Assembly: GCA_964592855.1 (NCBI GenBank)
Contig: CAZQKI010000204.1
Span: 1 to 8,065, forward strand
Source: JAAYLN01 sp964592855
GTDB taxonomy: Bacteria; Verrucomicrobiota; Kiritimatiellia; RFP12; JAAYLN01
Direction: 5' to 3'
Length of the DNA stretch: 8,065 nucleotides
Both the position numbers and the translations under genes were made by a program. Every line of letters begins with the position of its first letter. Position 1 is the stretch's first letter. The notes beneath the pieces are model-generated. The model ran no database searches and was not told the DNA's origin. It saw only the letters and a list, made by a program, of their open reading frames with translations. Below are positions 5,160 to 8,065 of this stretch, one piece after another.

Positions 5160-8065
5160 TCACCGGATCAGGAAGAGGGTTCCCGAAGGGGGCGCCCGGT
5201 AGAAGACGACGGAGCCGTTGCCGCCATCCACGAAGCCCTGTCCGCCATCGACCGTCCAACTGCCCGCGAACTGGCCCGGCACGCTGTTGCTGATGGCCTG
5301 CGAGAAGTCGCCCGCCAGGATTTGATCATAGAAGGCATCCGGGACGAACTGCCAGACGGCGATCCGACCGCCGGCCCCGCCACCGCCGGCGCCATGCGTG
5401 GGGTCGCCGCTGTTGCCGCCGACCGCCGTCAGAAACCCTGTCGATCCGCCCCTGACCGCGCCGCCGGCGACGAGTTGGATGGCGCCGCCCGAACCGCCGC
5501 CCGGCGCCCTCGACAGATCGTCAAAGCCGCCGTCCGCGCCGTTGGCGTTGAGCACGCCGTTGATGGTCGCCGTACGTTCGACGCGGATGCGGATCAGCCC
5601 GCCGCCACTGCCGCCGCGACCGGCGTTGGCGCAATAACCCCCGCTGCTGCCCGGCGTGACGGGGAGCCGGGCGGAACCGTAGGCGACGCCGCCGGCGTAG
5701 TTGTTGGCCGATTTTCCGCCAGGGCCGCCATGGCCAGCTCCGCCCGCGCCGGTGGGCGAACCGTTCGGTGCGCCACCGTAGGGCGCTTTTCCCGGTCCAT
5801 AGATCTCGACGTAGCCCCGGGCATCGGCGCGGAAGGCGCCGCCCGCCTGCACCAGGAGATCGCGGCAGCGGAACCGGGGCGAACCGCCCTGGTCGGCGTC
5901 GGCATAGACGAAGAGGCTGCCGTTGGTCGCGACGACGATATCGCCCTGTACCGTCATCGTCATCGGATTGGCGCCACCCTCGGCACCATGGCCCATCGCC
6001 GCCAGCCAGCCGCCGTTCACGAGGTGGACCGTGCCGGTGACGGCGGCATCGACGCCGCGGAGCATGACGTTTGCGCTCGCTCCCGTGACCGTCAGGCCGC
6101 CCCCGATGCCGAGCGTTGAGCCTTCGACGAAACTCACCGTACCCTGGCTGGTCACGCGCAGCTCGCCGTCGCAACCGAGCGTGGCCGCCGTATCGAACCT
6201 CATTTCGCCTGCGACGCCGATATCGCCGCCGACGCGGAGGATCAGGGGTTTGCGGCCAATCACTCCGGAATTGGCACCGATGGAGAGCCCGCCGGAGATG
6301 TCGATGATGCCGCCGTTGTCGAAGCCGAACCAAGCGTTGGCCAGTGTCAGCGAACCGAGCGAAAGGTTGGTGATCCCATTGCCGAATGTGAGATGGCCGC
6401 CGATATTGCCGATGGTTTCGCCGATCCGCACGACGCCCGATGTGTCGGAGAAGAAGAGCGAGCCCCAGTCGGCTTCGCGCTGCCGGTGAATGTAGGCGGT
6501 CCTATCGGCCAGGAAAAACGTGGAGGCCTCGGTCAACGGACGGAACCCGCGGCCCGGGTTGGCGGTGAAGCGCACGTCGGGAAGCGGACTGGCGGCCTGC
6601 GCCGTCGTGTCGTAATGCATGGCGATCCGTCCCCCGCCGCCGCCGCCCGAGGCCGTCGTGCTCACGGCGCCGCCGCCGCCGTTGGCGCGAATCACGCCGC
6701 CGGTGCCGCCGAAGGTTGCGCAGCTCAGCCAGATTGCTCCACCCGCGCCGCCGCCGGTGTTGCGGCCGTCGGTCAGTGCGCGCCCGGAGCTGCCGTTCAC
6801 CGAAACGACGCCGTCGACAAGGATGCGCTCGCTGGCCGCAATACGGATTCCGGCACCGCCCGTTTCGCCATTCGCATCCTGCAGCGTGGAGCCGCCGCCG
6901 CTGCCGGCGGTATTGGGTCCGGTCGCGGAGCCGAAGGCGATGCCGCCCGTCTTGCCCGTGCTGGCCACCCCGCCCGACCCGCCATGCCCGCCTCCGCCGT
7001 TGGGGGCAACACCCGCATCGGTCACGCTTCCCGGCCCCTTCGTGCCGCCATAGCCACGCCCGTCGCCCATGATCTCGGCGCCGGCGGGGACGATCAGACT
7101 CTGGCAGGAGAGGAAAGGATTGCCGCCCTTGTCGGGATCGGCAAAGGCGAAGATGCGGGAGGTGGAGTCGAGCCGGATGTCGCCGGCGGCCGTGAGGCGC
7201 ATGCCCGCCTCCCCGACGCTCCCGTTGGTGGAGGCGCCGGCGCAGGCGAACCACGCGCCGGACGCGACGCGGACATCCCCGTTGACCACCGCGTCGGCGC
7301 CCTTGAGCCGCAGATGAACCGTGCTGCCCGTCACCACCAGGCTGCCGCCCACGTCGAGGCTCGATCCGACGCCCATGCTGACGGCGCCCGAATCGCGGAT
7401 CGTCATGCCGCCGCCGCAGGTGAAGTTCACGGCGCCGTCGATCCGCGTGTCACCGCGCAGGACAGTGTCCCCTCCAACGGCCAGCGTCAGCGGATCGCGT
7501 CCGATCAGACCGCCGCTGGTGGTGGAAGAGAGTCCGGCAGCGATGTCGAGCGAGGCGTTGCCGGCCAAGCCCAGGTAGGCGTTGTCGAGACTGAGCGAAG
7601 CGAGCGTGATGTCGGCGTCGCCGCTGCCGAAGGTGATGTATCCAGCCAAGTTGTTCACGGTCTCCGTGATTCGCACGACACCCGAGGTCTCGGAAAAATA
7701 GAGCGATCCCCAGTCGGCCTCGAGCGTGCGGTCGATGAACATCCGGTTGTCGGTTGTCGGTACCGCCGGGGCGTCGGTGACGGGATGGTAGGCCGCTCCA
7801 CGGCCCGGATTCGCTGTGAAGCGCACAGCAGGAAGCGGCATCGAGGTCTGGGCGGACGGGGTGTAGTGCACGGCAATGTAGCCGCCCGCGCCGCCGCCGG
7901 AGTACCCGTTCATTCCGGTTCCGCCATCGGCACGCAGGCTGCCATTGGTGCCCGCAAAGGTGCGGCATGCGACCCAGATCGAACCACCCGATCCGCCCCC
8001 CGAATCCCGCCCGGCGTAGACCTGCCCGTTCTCGCCATTGGCGGACAGCGTCCCGTTGACGAGAA
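5160..8065 (-). CDS. Giant Gly-rich repetitive surface/secreted protein, C-terminal part
   Basis: The frame is open from the right edge to a TGA at 5162-5160, giving 967 complete codons; the start is outside the window, so no signal peptide can be seen. Residue numbers in this and related entries count from the Met at 7913. The protein is low in charge and rich in Gly, Ala, Ser, Thr and Val. Most of it is a tandem repeat of about 415 residues. Each unit begins with Gly-rich loops (GGGSGGSIW, GGGAGGYIAVHY, RFTANPGRG) and continues with EADWGSL(Y/F)FS(E/D)TSGVVRI. Next come many short hydrophobic strands separated by Gly/Asn turns, as in beta-helix or beta-solenoid proteins. Then come a DxDxGG loop, a conserved Cys, and another Gly cluster (GGGGHGGSGG). 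The last 64 residues (854-917) are not repeated and end in TLFLIR. No catalytic motif, PEP-CTERM or LPXTG sorting signal is visible. A structural or adhesive surface role is inferred from composition and repetition; similar Gly-rich modules occur in large exported proteins of several phyla. No named family was recognised. Confidence 0.85.
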   Translation of the reverse strand, partial: LVNGTLSANGENGQVYAGRDSGGGSGGSIWVACRTFAGTNGSLRADGGTGMNGYSGGGAGGYIAVHYTPSAQTSMPLPAVRFTANPGRGAAYHPVTDAPAVPTTDNRMFIDRTLEADWGSLYFSETSGVVRITETVNNLAGYITFGSGDADITLASLSLDNAYLGLAGNASLDIAAGLSSTTSGGLIGRDPLTLAVGGDTVLRGDTRIDGAVNFTCGGGMTIRDSGAVSMGVGSSLDVGGSLVVTGSTVHLRLKGADAVVNGDVRVASGAWFACAGASTNGSVGEAGMRLTAAGDIRLDSTSRIFAFADPDKGGNPFLSCQSLIVPAGAEIMGDGRGYGGTKGPGSVTDAGVAPNGGGGHGGSGGVASTGKTGGIAFGSATGPNTAGSGGGSTLQDANGETGGAGIRIAASERILVDGVVSVNGSSGRALTDGRNTGGGAGGAIWLSCATFGGTGGVIRANGGGGAVSTTASGGGGGGRIAMHYDTTAQAASPLPDVRFTANPGRGFRPLTEASTFFLADRTAYIHRQREADWGSLFFSDTSGVVRIGETIGNIGGHLTFGNGITNLSLGSLTLANAWFGFDNGGIIDISGGLSIGANSGVIGRKPLILRVGGDIGVAGEMRFDTAATLGCDGELRVTSQGTVSFVEGSTLGIGGGLTVTGASANVMLRGVDAAVTGTVHLVNGGWLAAMGHGAEGGANPMTMTVQGDIVVATNGSLFVYADADQGGSPRFRCRDLLVQAGGAFRADARGYVEIYGPGKAPYGGAPNGSPTGAGGAGHGGPGGKSANNYAGGVAYGSARLPVTPGSSGGYCANAGRGGSGGGLIRIRVERTATINGVLNANGADGGFDDLSRAPGGGSGGAIQLVAGGAVRGGSTGFLTAVGGNSGDPTHGAGGGGAGGRIAVWQFVPDAFYDQILAGDFSQAISNSVPGQFAGSWTVDGGQGFVDGGNGSVVFYRAPPSGTLFLIR
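5352..5567 (-). repeat. Surface-protein repeat unit 3, truncated to its Gly-rich start
   Basis: This encodes TINGVLNANGADG, then GGGSGGAIQLV and GAGGGGAGGRIAVW. It matches the first 72 or so residues of units 1 and 2. Similarity stops where the other units go on to RFTANPGRG; the unique C-terminal tail begins there instead. Confidence 0.75.
5568..6821 (-). repeat. Surface-protein repeat unit 2 (418 residues)
   Basis: This complete unit aligns with unit 1 over its full length, at an identity of roughly 40-50% judged by eye. Matching landmarks are GGGGGGRIAMHY, RFTANPGRG, EADWGSLFFSDTSGVVRI, GCDGELRV, DADQGG, FRCRDLL and GAGGAGHGGPGG. Divergence in protein and DNA indicates an old duplication, not a recent tandem copy or an assembly artefact. 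Confidence 0.85.
6822..8063 (-). repeat. Surface-protein repeat unit 1 (about 414 residues, nearly complete)
   Basis: It starts at LVNGTLSANGENG and runs to the residue before LVDGVVSVNG of unit 2. Landmarks are GGGAGGYIAVHY, RFTANPGRG, EADWGSLYFSETSGVVRI, CGGGMTI, DPDKGG, FLSCQSL and GGGGHGGSGG. All of these recur in the same order in unit 2 at an offset of 413-418 residues. The 5' boundary is arbitrary because the gene continues beyond the window. Confidence 0.85.

Noticed and set aside
4752..6119. A 455-codon plus-strand open frame spanning the spacer and the end of the surface-protein gene
   Set aside because: It crosses the intergenic region and runs antisense to two supported genes. 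Its Ala/Arg/Asp-rich product has no domain and does not follow the repeat structure.
5352..8065. GGX-type periodicity as a collagen-like or CRISPR-like array
   Set aside because: The Gly clusters are irregular, not strict G-x-y triplets. At DNA level there are no short identical repeats with uniform spacers; the periodicity is in a protein unit of about 415 residues.

Overview
The window is GC-rich DNA (by eye well over 60%) from a bacterium. All credible genes lie on the minus strand, so transcription runs from the right edge to the left. No RNA gene, CRISPR array, insertion sequence or phage marker is visible. Tandem DUF4838 proteins next to a very large Gly-rich repetitive exported protein suggest the Kiritimatiellota/Lentisphaerota/Verrucomicrobiota/Planctomycetota side of the tree. 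This placement is an inference from gene content, since no taxonomic marker gene is present.

Layout in transcription order. (1) 8065-5160 holds the C-terminal 967 codons of a giant repetitive, Gly-rich, probably secreted or surface protein; its start lies beyond the right edge. It has one near-complete and one complete copy of a unit of about 415 residues, a truncated third copy, and a unique tail of about 64 residues. (2) A 136-base spacer (5024-5159) follows. (3) 5023-2465 is a complete 852-residue exported DUF4838-type protein, gene A. (4) After a 38-base gap, 2426-1 is a second exported DUF4838-type protein, gene B. It is open for 808 codons and runs off the left edge, missing only its C-terminal end.

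Genes A and B are divergent paralogues and look like an operon. Both have a signal peptide, an N-terminal domain like that of family 67 alpha-glucuronidases, a central domain with a shared four-cysteine pattern, and a C-terminal beta-rich region. This architecture suggests envelope or extracellular carbohydrate metabolism, but no biochemical function can be read from the sequence. The surface protein is on the same strand just upstream and may belong to the same surface programme.

The points most worth a second look are the conserved four-cysteine set in both DUF4838 proteins, a Glu/Ser difference between them at a candidate active-site position, and the long-period repeat protein with a conserved DxDxGG loop in each unit. 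Many long open frames on the opposite strand and in other frames are GC-driven shadows and were left out.
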